Assembly: GCA_020635085.1 (NCBI GenBank) | Contig: JACKAL010000003.1 | Span: 247,501-311,500, forward strand | Direction of reading: 5' to 3' | DNA: 64,000 nt | DNA from: Pseudobdellovibrionaceae bacterium | GTDB lineage: Bacteria > Bdellovibrionota > Bdellovibrionia > Bdellovibrionales > JAGQZY01 | In this document: piece by piece, positions 25,145 to 33,365 of the stretch | How positions within the stretch are numbered: position 1 is the first letter of the stretch | How the letters are laid out: every line of letters starts with the position of its first letter | Notes under the pieces: model-generated | The model's input: the letters and a program-made list of their open reading frames with translations, nothing else | The model's database searches: none | What the model was told of the DNA's origin: nothing | Program-made: the position numbers and the translations under genes

Positions 25145-26104
25145 TTACCGATCTACTTTTAAGTTTGCTAAAGGCCAGTTTATATCATGCCACTTCAATA
25201 AATCGGTCTCATAAAAAGACTTTATTTCTTTAGGCACGATCGTTTGAACGAGATTGACATAAAAATCTAAAAAATAAATGCTCGCTTTGCGATGCTCCCT
25301 AGTTGACACAAATCTCATAAACTCGAAAGCTAAGTGATCAACATCGGTAAAGTACGATAGGCATGCAATATATTCTGAAAAGCCTATCGGGTCGTATGAA
25401 TCTAGCACCACTTTTAGTAAAAAAGGAGTCTCAGCGTCGTTTCTTCGTTGAGCAAGGCGAGTAAGCTGTTCGTTGTCAATCAAAGTAACAAATGACTCAT
25501 ACGCTTTTCCTACAGACGCAAAATTAGGTAGGTCACCAACTACCGACTGAACTGCTGCTGACAATTCTAAGAAACCTATCATCTCATGAAAGCTTTTCCA
25601 TTTTCCCAACTCCACGTGTCCACAAAATTTACTTTCAATACCTTCACCTTCATCTTTATCGAACAAAGGATGGTGAGGGGGATTAACAATTTTTTTTATT
25701 AAATTGGCAAAGTGTAACGGGTCGTTTTGTTGTTTCAAAGTTATTCGATAGAGATCAAAATTAAGCTTATCGTTATTTCTGAATAAAAATTCTGATGGGC
25801 CTGAGAGTTCTAAAGTATAGCTTGGTTTTAACTTAAGTGTTGGACCTTCTTTAATTGAGTATGTACGCTCTTGAAATAATGAATTTAGTAAACCATCAAG
25901 ATTGGGGTCGGAAGGAGACGTAATCTTTTCAAAATATCGTTTATCATCGATGCGAGCGAAATAGACTTTTTCTGCTATTATCCCTCTAGCTCGTTCATCA
26001 GATTTGTATGGTTCGCGGAACGACAGGCCTTGATTCAAAACACAAGATAACAAGGTATTTCCTAGACCTACAGGATCGGGTTTTTCTTTTTTTAGCAAAC
26101 TCAT
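25145..26104 (-). CDS. Island protein of unknown function
   Basis: 319 residues, cytosolic, with mixed alpha/beta composition (MSLLKKEKPDPVGLGNTLLSC..., PSYTLELSGPSEFLFRNNDKL, FHEMIGFLELSAAVQSVVGDL). There are no membrane segments and no recognisable catalytic motif. It ends 54 nt before the excisionase-like start, in the same direction. I cannot assign a family. Confidence 0.5.
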   Translation of the reverse strand: MSLLKKEKPDPVGLGNTLLSCVLNQGLSFREPYKSDERARGIIAEKVYFARIDDKRYFEKITSPSDPNLDGLLNSLFQERTYSIKEGPTLKLKPSYTLELSGPSEFLFRNNDKLNFDLYRITLKQQNDPLHFANLIKKIVNPPHHPLFDKDEGEGIESKFCGHVELGKWKSFHEMIGFLELSAAVQSVVGDLPNFASVGKAYESFVTLIDNEQLTRLAQRRNDAETPFLLKVVLDSYDPIGFSEYIACLSYFTDVDHLAFEFMRFVSTREHRKASIYFLDFYVNLVQTIVPKEIKSFYETDLLKWHDINWPLANLKVDR

Positions 26105-26231
26105 ATCGAAATTTCGGCAAGTTTAGGCTAATTCTTTATAGGTCTGCGTAATCCCAAATTGAGACGAAGTCCGTATACAAACAATTTTAAAATCACCATG
26201 GGCCTTTGAAATTCAGCTCCCAAACATGGCA

Positions 26232-26323
26232 GACAAGTTAAGCAATAAAATAACTGACTTGTCGGCTCATTAGTTCCACTGAAAAAGCTACAGTTGAAGC
26301 AAGCTTGTCACGGATTGGCCGTG
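26232..26323. promoter_or_regulatory. Inverted repeats upstream of the ParB-like operon
   Basis: GACAAGT (26232-26238) pairs with ACTTGTC (26257-26263) across 18 AT-rich nt, and CACGG-ATTGG-CCGTG lies at 26309-26323. The position just upstream of a small gene and a ParB-like gene suits an operator, a parS-like site or an origin element. Confidence 0.35.
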
Positions 26324-26352
26324 CTGGCGAACTTAAACATAAGGAGTCAATG

Positions 26353-26580
26353 ATGATCGAAACCGATTACAGAACTATGAATCTACTAGCTTGGACAATT
26401 GCAAGGAGCCTTGTTGCAAAGAAAAGAGATATAAAGAAAGTCGTGCCGGACCTCGGAAAAGCACTAAAGCAATCTAAGAAAAATAGAATTTATCAATATC
26501 CAGCCACAAATGAGAAAATATCCATTTCAAATAAATTAATTTCTAAAAAAACAAAAGGTGGAAAAAATGAAAATGAGTAA
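26353..26580 (+). CDS. Small basic island protein upstream of the ParB-like gene
   Basis: 75 residues, strongly basic in the second half (KALKQSKKNRIYQYPATNEKISISNKLISKKTKGGK). AAGGAG lies 6 nt before ATG 26353, which is preferred over the adjacent ATG 26350 and the TTG-initiated frame from 26305. Its stop lies beyond the next start (14-nt overlap), indicating translational coupling. No family recognised; a DNA-binding accessory is plausible. Confidence 0.5.
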   Translation: MIETDYRTMNLLAWTIARSLVAKKRDIKKVVPDLGKALKQSKKNRIYQYPATNEKISISNKLISKKTKGGKNENE

Positions 26581-27472
26581 AAATGAGATGCAAAGTATTC
26601 TTGCGCATGGGAACGGCATAACTACCACCGTGGCTATTGAGAAAATTAATATATCCAAGGACTTCACCTTAAGGGATGTAGATCTTGAACACGTTGATGT
26701 TCTTTTCGAGGTACTAAATGACAAAGATGAGTTACCTCCAATCAAAGTCACCCCACGCTTTGAAATAATTGATGGACGGCACCGATACGAAGCCCATCTA
26801 AAAGCAGAGAGAGAAACTATTAAAGTACAGATACTGGAACACGATAATTTTGAGTTCAAGTACCTAAATGCCATACACGCAAATACCCTCAACGGCTTAA
26901 GTATGACTTTAACACAAAAGAAAAATGCTCTCAGATCTTTTCTTGAGAAGGCGACATCTGTACCATCCGACAGGGCCCTTGCAAGAGTTTTTGGTCTTTC
27001 TCCAACCACTGTGGGTAGCATAAATCCCAAAAAGGTACGCCCAATCAAATCAACTAGTTCAGTGCCTCCTAAGAAAAAAGATGATGTGCCTAAATCAGAA
27101 GAGTTGCCTCAGATAAGTGTCCAAAATGGACAGATATTAAGTAAAGAAGATGAATCGCGATCTTTGGCTGTCAACAGTGAAACAAATGCAATCGGGTTAA
27201 CTTCTGTCCAAGATGGACAGACAACGGCTGAAGAAAAAGAGGTATCGGATAAACCACAGAAAAGGAATATAGTTCGATCCACAGATAATGACCATCCTGC
27301 CATCCGTTTCGAAGGCTCAGTTGTCTACTCGCATTTTGCAAATACCGATATTCTACTAACGGGTATCGAAAGCTTTAGAATTATAGTCAGTGAGTCTGGT
27401 GAATTGCTTGGTGAACTTATTAGCAAAGATGGAGCAACGCGAAAGTATAGTTTGGAGGAAGTATGTTCATAG
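26567..27472 (+). CDS. ParB/Srx-fold (ParB-like) DNA-binding protein
   Basis: 301 residues from ATG 26567, which has AAAGGTGG five nt upstream. Residues about 40-95 match the ParB N-terminal nuclease-like domain, with PPIKVTPRFEIIDGRHRYEAHLKAE carrying the GxHR-type box. A helix-turn-helix follows (DRALARVFGLSPTTVGSI). A long polar linker contains two short repeats (SVQNGQI, SVQDGQT), and a C-terminal beta-rich domain closes the protein. The role could be partition or replication control of the element, or transcription regulation as for KorB. It overlaps the next gene by 10 nt. Confidence 0.75.
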   Translation: MKMSKNEMQSILAHGNGITTTVAIEKINISKDFTLRDVDLEHVDVLFEVLNDKDELPPIKVTPRFEIIDGRHRYEAHLKAERETIKVQILEHDNFEFKYLNAIHANTLNGLSMTLTQKKNALRSFLEKATSVPSDRALARVFGLSPTTVGSINPKKVRPIKSTSSVPPKKKDDVPKSEELPQISVQNGQILSKEDESRSLAVNSETNAIGLTSVQDGQTTAEEKEVSDKPQKRNIVRSTDNDHPAIRFEGSVVYSHFANTDILLTGIESFRIIVSESGELLGELISKDGATRKYSLEEVCS

Positions 27473-28662
27473 ATTGCAATTTAAAGGCTAATTTATTTAC
27501 CGATCCTCTAGATTCCTCCTCTAAGGAGGTTTATTCCATGGAGTGCCCGTTAATTGACCGGCTAATGTATGTTTCGTTTACGGGAAAAATGATTAGAAAA
27601 ACGGTAGAAGAGTTGCTTCCACATATCAGTAGGAGAGATGTAAAGGTCTTTACGATTCCGTACCCAAGGCGCACATATAGAGCTTGTCCATACGCATTTG
27701 CTAAGTACCATAGCCCTAACAATGGGCGTGTTTTCATTTGTGTGCACGATAACCTGATGATCAAAGCAAGGAAATACTTTGAGCCCAATGCAAAAGCTCC
27801 CACTGTGAAGTCTTCGAGCCGTTACGAGGAAAGAAACTGTTTTGAAGATCCGAGCACCCTACAAAAAAGCAGATCAATTTATGATTGGCAGCTTCAGAAG
27901 GTTGAAGAAATTTGTCAGCGTTCGTCAAATCTACTTGGGGACAGTATACAAAGTAGTGCGGTTCTTTCGGTATCAGATATGGTCTCAACGCTGTCTGCTA
28001 TTGAGTTCTGCATAGATACTGAATTTCCCAAAGTGAAAATCATAGATATCGCTAACAAATATCAGTCAGCATTTATACGAACGTTTCAAGCCTCGAGAAT
28101 CAGCTTCATCGATGGAAAAGGGTCACCTAAAGGTACGAGTTGTCTGGATGGTTCAATAAAGCTTTATGTAAAAGAAAACTGTGATAGCAAGTTGAGTAGC
28201 TACCTCAGGTTCGAATCGTGCTTCAATAAAGAGAATATTGAGAAGCACCTAGATAAGTTGTTGCTGAGGCAGGAATCCGTGGAATTAAAAGATCTCATCA
28301 ACTCGCTTCGGTATCAAGCAGTTCTCCGTTGGGAACAATTTAAAGAGGAGTTAGGCGAGCAAGCGCATCAAGAGGAAACAACCTACGAGGAAGCTTTATC
28401 AAAATTTTACTCAACCGTACCTAAAAGAGGCAATGAGTTCTTGAATGGCTTGTTGACTGGTGATGGCATTAAGAAGATCCGTAAAGAAGAGCGATACTCC
28501 GCGAAAAAATTAGTTGAGGTTGGCATACTAACCAAGGTTGAGGGTGTAACGTCTACCTACTGCCTAACGAAAAAGTATCGTATTTTAATTGGTGATCGTT
28601 CACACACTCAGAGTTACCTTTCAATCAGAAGGGAAAAGAAATTACCGGACAAGGATAGTTAA
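27463..28662 (+). CDS. Unknown 399-aa protein coupled to the ParB-like gene (possible Rep)
   Basis: Translation starts inside the end of the ParB-like gene after GGAGG, so the two are coupled. The N-terminal part has strands and a conserved-looking core (YVSFTGKMIRKTVEELLPH; FAKYHSPNNGRVFICVHDNL). The middle GSIKLYVKENCDSKLSSYLRFESCFNKENIEKHL recalls the lKvYdK...LRiE segment of phage gene II/X-type replication proteins, and the C-terminus looks like a winged helix. A replication or mobilisation initiator is a guess. I do not firmly recognise the family. Confidence 0.45.
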   Translation: MFIDCNLKANLFTDPLDSSSKEVYSMECPLIDRLMYVSFTGKMIRKTVEELLPHISRRDVKVFTIPYPRRTYRACPYAFAKYHSPNNGRVFICVHDNLMIKARKYFEPNAKAPTVKSSSRYEERNCFEDPSTLQKSRSIYDWQLQKVEEICQRSSNLLGDSIQSSAVLSVSDMVSTLSAIEFCIDTEFPKVKIIDIANKYQSAFIRTFQASRISFIDGKGSPKGTSCLDGSIKLYVKENCDSKLSSYLRFESCFNKENIEKHLDKLLLRQESVELKDLINSLRYQAVLRWEQFKEELGEQAHQEETTYEEALSKFYSTVPKRGNEFLNGLLTGDGIKKIRKEERYSAKKLVEVGILTKVEGVTSTYCLTKKYRILIGDRSHTQSYLSIRREKKLPDKDS

Positions 28663-28767
28663 AGACGACTCAGCAATCATCAAGTGGCGGAGAAGTGTGT
28701 TTGCGCATTTCTCTTCTAGCATTCTATTCAAACAAAAGCTTTGTATGGGGTTGTAGAAATTGCGCGA

Positions 28768-29502
28768 CTAATCCACAAAACTAACCCTCTTGATTGTGTC
28801 CCATGGAAGGGATTCATCTAGAAAATATTCATCGAACGTCACCACGCGTGGTGACAGGCAGAGCTGCATGAAAGACTTGAGGTCATTTATCTTTTGTCTT
28901 TTAACGACCGTGAAGTCAATTTGATTGATGGCCTCAAGCACCTGCCGGATGAAACTTGACCTTAACTCTCCAGCACGCAACCTCTGTGATTCTTCCATAT
29001 CATTGATTGCTTGCCAAAGGTAATCGTTTGAATCCATATCGTCCTCAACGGCGCAGTCTGTAAATGTATAAATCATTTTTAAGAAATCAAACTCTTCATC
29101 TGAAAGTTGATTGGCTTCTCTAACTACATCCAATGACTGCTGTACAAAACAGATTTGTGAACCACATGCGAGCCCGAACACCAATAAAACCCTAGCGCGT
29201 GCATCTACCCGATTGGTGAAAGGGTCCTTATTGAGTATTCTTTCTTCAAAACGTCCTAATAGCGTCGATATAGCTTGTGCTCTTTCTACGTGTCGAAAGT
29301 AAGTATAGTCGAACAACTCGTCAAGCAGGCTTCGGTAAAGTAGCATAGCCTCGTCAAAAATTGGGTACTCATGAACAGCAATACAAAAGCACATGCGTGC
29401 GATATATTCCGCTTCTATCATGCATGCAGAGTTTGGCTTACCTGCTTTAAAATCAATTTTCTTTTTGATATAGGATATTGCCGATAGATCTTTTTTTTTC
29501 AT
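28768..29502 (-). CDS. Island protein of unknown function
   Basis: 244 residues, mainly helical and acidic, soluble (EAEYIARMCFCIAVHEYPIFDEAMLLYRSLLDELFDYTYF; FLKMIYTFTDCAVEDDMDSNDYL). No catalytic signature is visible. It is convergent with the ParB-linked operon and lies 37 nt downstream of another unknown gene in the same direction, with which it probably forms an operon. Confidence 0.5.
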   Translation of the reverse strand: MKKKDLSAISYIKKKIDFKAGKPNSACMIEAEYIARMCFCIAVHEYPIFDEAMLLYRSLLDELFDYTYFRHVERAQAISTLLGRFEERILNKDPFTNRVDARARVLLVFGLACGSQICFVQQSLDVVREANQLSDEEFDFLKMIYTFTDCAVEDDMDSNDYLWQAINDMEESQRLRAGELRSSFIRQVLEAINQIDFTVVKRQKINDLKSFMQLCLSPRVVTFDEYFLDESLPWDTIKRVSFVD

Positions 29503-29539
29503 AATTACACTTCTCTGACAGTGTCCAAGTTGGATAATT

Positions 29540-30202
29540 CTAGCTCACTTTACGTATCTCACCATCACACACGGTGAGGTCTTCAAAGAAGTCCTCCATG
29601 ATGAGTGCCTCAAATTGAGGAGCAGCTTTCAAAAATGCCTCGAGTTCCGCATTTGAAATTGTTGGATCTTTCTTAGCTAGATCTATCACGGCTGCTGTGG
29701 CTCTCGACAAATTTAGACCATCTACATAAGCCGCACAAAGCATCCCAGCGTAACTAGGCAACGCATAAATTTCATCGCAGGAGTCGCGAGGTCCAAGTTC
29801 ATACACTGCACGGCGCACAACCAAGAAAAGCTCAAGGATCGAGTCTACAGATTCCAAGTTAAGTCTTTTCGATATGTCCGTAACAGTTATCCCGTCTAAT
29901 GGGTGGTCAACCCAATCGGTAGGCTTTAGCTCAATGAAATAGCCAGCGTCAGAAACTTCTAGAAGAATATTTTTTAAAACGACATTTAGCAAAGAGGGTC
30001 CGAATAAATTTGATAGAACGTAATATTTGTCTTTAATGATTTCCATCGCCGCATCCAATCCGATTGGTGCCTTTCCTTCTCTATTCATTCTGGAAACTGC
30101 GTGTAGAAACTCATCATCTGATTTAAAGTAATTCGGCATACAAAACGCATAGACCACACCATCCTTGTCTTTTACTCTGGGGCGTCTGAGTCTTAGTGCC
30201 AC
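29540..30202 (-). CDS. Island protein of unknown function
   Basis: 220 residues, soluble, with a basic N-terminus (MALRLRRPRVKDKDGVVYAFCMPNYFKSDDEF) and a helical remainder (LDAAMEIIKDKYYVLSNLFGPSLLNVVLKNILLEV; GITVTDISKRLNLESVDSILELF, which could be a helix-turn-helix). The family is not recognised. GGAGGGTCGCGT lies just before the start. It is likely co-transcribed with the following unknown gene. Confidence 0.5.
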   Translation of the reverse strand: MALRLRRPRVKDKDGVVYAFCMPNYFKSDDEFLHAVSRMNREGKAPIGLDAAMEIIKDKYYVLSNLFGPSLLNVVLKNILLEVSDAGYFIELKPTDWVDHPLDGITVTDISKRLNLESVDSILELFLVVRRAVYELGPRDSCDEIYALPSYAGMLCAAYVDGLNLSRATAAVIDLAKKDPTISNAELEAFLKAAPQFEALIMEDFFEDLTVCDGEIRKVS

Positions 30203-30319
30203 GCGACCCTCCTTTGGTCAAAGGCCACAAAACGCTCGTTTGTTGGCCGCCAATTTTTCTTATCGAATGTCACGGCTCGTAAATCGTAAACTATTTTAAA
30301 GCCAGCTTTTTTTTCCAGC

Positions 30320-30976
30320 TTATTGAGAGGGAACTGAATAGTCCTTAAACATCATCGACTTGCCAACACGCTCGGATATCATTCCATGACCCGTACAATA
30401 TAATTTAGCCGTGATGAAACCTGCAGCCTCTCGTTTATAACCAACACACGGTCCGATCTTTCCGGGGCCCGCATTACCAAAAGACTTTGGTACCTCGACT
30501 GATTGTGTACCGGCCACGTTGCTGGAATCATCGATTTGAACGGGGTTGCCATCCATCGTTACGTTAAGAGGAAATACTTTTTTGTTCACCGCACTGGTCC
30601 CATTGACCGAATCTTTTCTGTAGACTAAATACACGCCATCTTTTCTGAATTCGTAAACCTCTTGCTCGCTCGTTACATCGTTGATCGGCACAAGAGTCGT
30701 AGTAAATGTTTGTGTCACGATATTTTGACTATCACGCACTGAGCTTACAGTCCGCTTTATGGTCCGATCATCAGAAAATAGAACGGTTGTTGGGAAAAAA
30801 ATTATGTCTGCTACATTCGACTGGGCGTAAAAGTTTTCAGTGGGGACTTCTTGCGCAACAGATGCTGAACCGGTAGTAGCTGGCTGCCCTGTAGAATTGG
30901 TTCTCAGAAAAGCGAATGCCATCAACGCGACGCCGAGAACTATTAAAGATGCTATAATATATTTTATCGAATTCAT
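30320..30976 (-). CDS. Membrane-anchored periplasmic island protein
   Basis: 218 residues from ATG 30976 (GGGAG upstream). One N-terminal membrane segment (IKYIIASLIVLGVALMAFAF) is followed by a Ser/Thr/Gly-rich linker and a beta-rich domain (TIKRTVSSVRDSQNIVTQTFTTTLVPINDV; EVYEFRKDGVYLVYRKDS). Two Cys sit near the end. The protein should face the periplasm. No family recognised. It is the last of three envelope-directed genes in one run. Confidence 0.5.
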   Translation of the reverse strand: MNSIKYIIASLIVLGVALMAFAFLRTNSTGQPATTGSASVAQEVPTENFYAQSNVADIIFFPTTVLFSDDRTIKRTVSSVRDSQNIVTQTFTTTLVPINDVTSEQEVYEFRKDGVYLVYRKDSVNGTSAVNKKVFPLNVTMDGNPVQIDDSSNVAGTQSVEVPKSFGNAGPGKIGPCVGYKREAAGFITAKLYCTGHGMISERVGKSMMFKDYSVPSQ

Positions 30977-30978
30977 CG

Positions 30979-31623
30979 TTATCTCCCGCAAACCAATTTC
31001 TTTGTAGTGTCGCTAGGCTTTCGGTAAACCTCTACAATCCTGCCTCGTTGGTTCTCTTCAATAATCTCGCACATAGCATCAGTCGAAGGATTCACTCCTT
31101 TGCTCTTCAGCTCTATGTTGATGGCCTCCTTTTTTTGTTCCATATTCAAAAACCATCCCTGTGGTGACATCCCCGCGATTAGGTTCGGGTACCGTCGAAC
31201 ATGCATGACCATAACAGCATAGTTGCAATACTCACGACGCTTATTCAAGATTTTGCATTCATCTGAGTTTTCCTTTCTTTGGATTTCCTCTTGCTCCCTA
31301 AGATAATTTTCTGTGGACGCTATTTCTTCCGGAACTTTCTTAAATATTTCTTTGAGGTCAGGGAAGTCTTTGATTTCACGTTTGCATTTTTTTTTAAAAG
31401 TCTCTATGTCTTTCAATGTCGTCAGTCTTATATTTATATGCTCAGACCGAAGATGAGGCTGGGTAGTCCAGTCCAAAAGGGCATTACGCGCTTTCCAGCA
31501 ATCATCCGGAAAATCAGCCATTGCAGGATTGATGTAAACGATATTTGTAAAAAGAAGAGAAAAGAGAAATACTAGCAAGGTATTTATCTTTTGTGGTCTG
31601 AAAAGCTTTTTGTATTTGCTCAT
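30979..31623 (-). CDS. Secreted/periplasmic island protein
   Basis: 214 residues with a signal peptide (KINTLLVFLFSLLFTNIVYINPAMA, cleavage before DFPDD). The mature part is helical and charged (FKKKCKREIKDFPDLKEIFKKVPEEIASTENYL) with six Cys in pairs, suggesting disulfides. AAGGA seven nt before ATG 31623 supports this start. It is separated by only 2 nt from the membrane-anchored gene downstream. No family recognised. Confidence 0.5.
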   Translation of the reverse strand: MSKYKKLFRPQKINTLLVFLFSLLFTNIVYINPAMADFPDDCWKARNALLDWTTQPHLRSEHINIRLTTLKDIETFKKKCKREIKDFPDLKEIFKKVPEEIASTENYLREQEEIQRKENSDECKILNKRREYCNYAVMVMHVRRYPNLIAGMSPQGWFLNMEQKKEAINIELKSKGVNPSTDAMCEIIEENQRGRIVEVYRKPSDTTKKLVCGR

Positions 31624-31649
31624 CTTAGATTCCTTTGTAGTTTTCAAGT

Positions 31650-32012
31650 TTATGGCTCCTTAGGCTCAAAATATTTAGTGGGATTACGAACGCACTCGTC
31701 TGTATTCGTAGGGACACTTCCTCGCGTGGAGGGAAAATGCTCTTGTACGGTTTTCATCCACATGGAATTGAAATCGTTCATGAGAGACACTGCGCTGTTA
31801 CTCAGCACGAGGTACGCGGTTCGTTGTTGCTCGTCACAGGCTTCGTTGTAAGGTAGTGCGTTTCCGCTCTCATCTAGCGGTCCGATTTGCTCGTGAATTT
31901 CCTGTGGGTTTGATGTGATTGTTCTGTATCCTGACGAGGCCCAACCCGCTGTTGGATCTGTTGACGCGCAACCTGAAATCAAAATGCTCGGGGCAAGCAG
32001 GAGGAGTCTCAT
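31650..32012 (-). CDS. Small island lipoprotein
   Basis: 120 residues. A short signal peptide with lipobox LISGC at residues 11-15 is followed by a polar domain (ASTDPTAGWASSGYRTITSNPQEI) with two further Cys. It is co-directional with the secreted and membrane-anchored genes and begins 1 nt after the XRE regulator ends, so all four probably share a transcript controlled by that regulator. An entry-exclusion or surface role is conceivable but unproven. Confidence 0.55.
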   Translation of the reverse strand: MRLLLLAPSILISGCASTDPTAGWASSGYRTITSNPQEIHEQIGPLDESGNALPYNEACDEQQRTAYLVLSNSAVSLMNDFNSMWMKTVQEHFPSTRGSVPTNTDECVRNPTKYFEPKEP

Positions 32013-32013
32013 G

Positions 32014-32352
32014 TTATTTCCTCAACTTTAGCGGCTTTACTTCAATCTGATAAATCCCGCTCAGGATTGGATCACCTGATTTCGCTTCGAAGAAGTCTTC
32101 CAGCTTCGGTTGTTGCTTGGATCGATTGCCAGTAAGCAACCATTCGAAGTCTGTCTGAGTGGCTTGGCAGAACCGGTGAACCGCTTCAAGATCAAGTGGA
32201 GCAGCAGAACCATTCGACCACGCCGTGAAGGTCGAAGAAGGAACCCCAGCAAGCTTGGCACCTTGTTTGGCTGACAGGTTGCGATCATCAAGAACGCCTG
32301 CTAGATTTTTTGAAAAAATATTATTCGACTTTGTTTGTCTTTTCATCTCCAA
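32014..32352 (-). CDS. XRE-family helix-turn-helix regulator
   Basis: 112 residues. Residues 12-70 form a Cro/CI-type HTH: FSKNLAGVLDDRNLSAKQGAKLAGVPSSTFTAWSNGSAAPLDLEAVHRFCQATQTDFEWLLTG. It probably represses its own operon; an exact 10-2-10 palindrome at 32413-32434 lies 61 nt upstream of its start and is the obvious operator. Envelope-directed genes follow it closely. Confidence 0.8.
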   Translation of the reverse strand: MEMKRQTKSNNIFSKNLAGVLDDRNLSAKQGAKLAGVPSSTFTAWSNGSAAPLDLEAVHRFCQATQTDFEWLLTGNRSKQQPKLEDFFEAKSGDPILSGIYQIEVKPLKLRK

Positions 32353-32389
32353 TTGGTCGGCTCCCTTCGATCCTAATTTTAAAAAAGCT

Positions 32390-32434
32390 GTACTTACGTT
32401 TTTTATGGACCAACAAAACGTACTTACGTTTTGT
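32390..32434. promoter_or_regulatory. Operator region of the XRE regulator
   Basis: GTACTTACGTTTT occurs twice, at 32390 and 32420 (30-bp spacing). The second copy is part of a perfect palindrome with 10-bp arms ACAAAACGTA and TACGTTTTGT and a 2-bp centre. The first copy is a half-site. The pair suits cooperative repressor binding upstream of the XRE gene and overlaps the 3' end of the serine recombinase gene. Confidence 0.6.
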
Positions 32435-33032
32435 GTCTTTTGAGAATCTGCTGCACAGAGGCCCTTGATATTTCTGGGATTCGTCTTGCGATCTCCCTTA
32501 CGGGTACACCACTGCGATGAAAATCGATCACTGTGTCGATGAGTTCTTGATTTACTTTGCTGGGTCTTCCAAGCCTTTTACCGCTCAGCTTAGCAACCTT
32601 AAGAGCCTCTTTGGTCCGCATCGAAATCAGTGACGCCTCGAACTCACTTAAAGCACCAAATACGTGAAGGAGAAGCTCACTCTGAGGGTTACCTACCCGT
32701 AGGTCTAGTGATTCCCTAACCGAGTAAAGGCCTTTGTTGGAATCTCGAAAAGTTTTTACAAGTTTCAATACGTGGCTCAGGTTCCGACCTAGCCGGTCCA
32801 ACGCCGCCACCAAAACGATATCTGCTTCATTGGCTTTCAATCGGCCAATAAGCTTGCGGAGTTGCGGTCTATCTTCTGTTTTGCCAGAGACTCGGTCGGT
32901 GAGCACTGCAATGACTTGCATGTCGTTTCTCAGAGCAAATTCCTTGAGTGGCTCGATCTGATTGGCAGGTTCCATATCGATTAGGCTTACCCTCGCGTAA
33001 ATTAGACATCGGAGTCCTTTTAAACCTGCCAT
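32424..33032 (-). CDS. Serine recombinase (resolvase/invertase family)
   Basis: 202 residues from ATG 33032 (a TTG two codons earlier is also possible). The catalytic Ser lies in LIYARVSLID. The Arg-rich active-site regions are ALDRLGRNLSHVLKL and FEASLISMRTKEAL, and the C-terminal HTH begins GRPSKVNQELIDTVI and ends with REIARRIPEISRASVQQILK. Length fits small resolvases/invertases. It could resolve dimers of the element or invert a segment; no clear res or inverted crossover pair was found nearby. Confidence 0.9.
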   Translation of the reverse strand: MAGLKGLRCLIYARVSLIDMEPANQIEPLKEFALRNDMQVIAVLTDRVSGKTEDRPQLRKLIGRLKANEADIVLVAALDRLGRNLSHVLKLVKTFRDSNKGLYSVRESLDLRVGNPQSELLLHVFGALSEFEASLISMRTKEALKVAKLSGKRLGRPSKVNQELIDTVIDFHRSGVPVREIARRIPEISRASVQQILKRHKT

Positions 33033-33129
33033 ATACAAATTCTAGCACGGAGCGTAAAATAGTTATGACAAATGTCATAAAATGTAATAATTTTGTAAAT
33101 ATTGTTTCACGTTGAGCCGATGGGAGATC

Positions 33130-33324
33130 ATGAAGGCCACAAAACCTCGAAAAAGAAAGTTTAAAGGAACTAAGGTCACAACTTCATTGAGACTTCCGGA
33201 GGATCTTGTAAAGTATTACGAAAAGCTAGCCGAGGAACTTGGGAGAAACTTTTCTGAAGTCGTTGTTGAAGTTCTGGACGAGACCGCAGATTCGTGGGAA
33301 AAAGATTCTAAATCAAAAAAATAA
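33130..33324 (+). CDS. Small ribbon-helix-helix protein
   Basis: 64 residues with a basic start (MKATKPRKRKFKGTK) and a CopG/Arc-like RHH: KVTTSLRLPEDLVKYYEKLAEELGRNFSEVVVEVLDETAD. GGGAG precedes ATG 33130. It is divergent from the serine recombinase and 41 nt upstream of the ADP-ribosylglycohydrolase gene. A regulator or antitoxin-like role is possible. Confidence 0.65.
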   Translation: MKATKPRKRKFKGTKVTTSLRLPEDLVKYYEKLAEELGRNFSEVVVEVLDETADSWEKDSKSKK

Positions 33325-33365
33325 TCGATTGCACATTTTTGTAGCTTTAGGTTAAAGCTACCAAC

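Noticed and set aside
32424..33324. Invertible segment controlled by the serine recombinase
   Set aside because: No matching inverted crossover sites were found near the gene; the strong palindrome at 32413 fits a repressor operator better.
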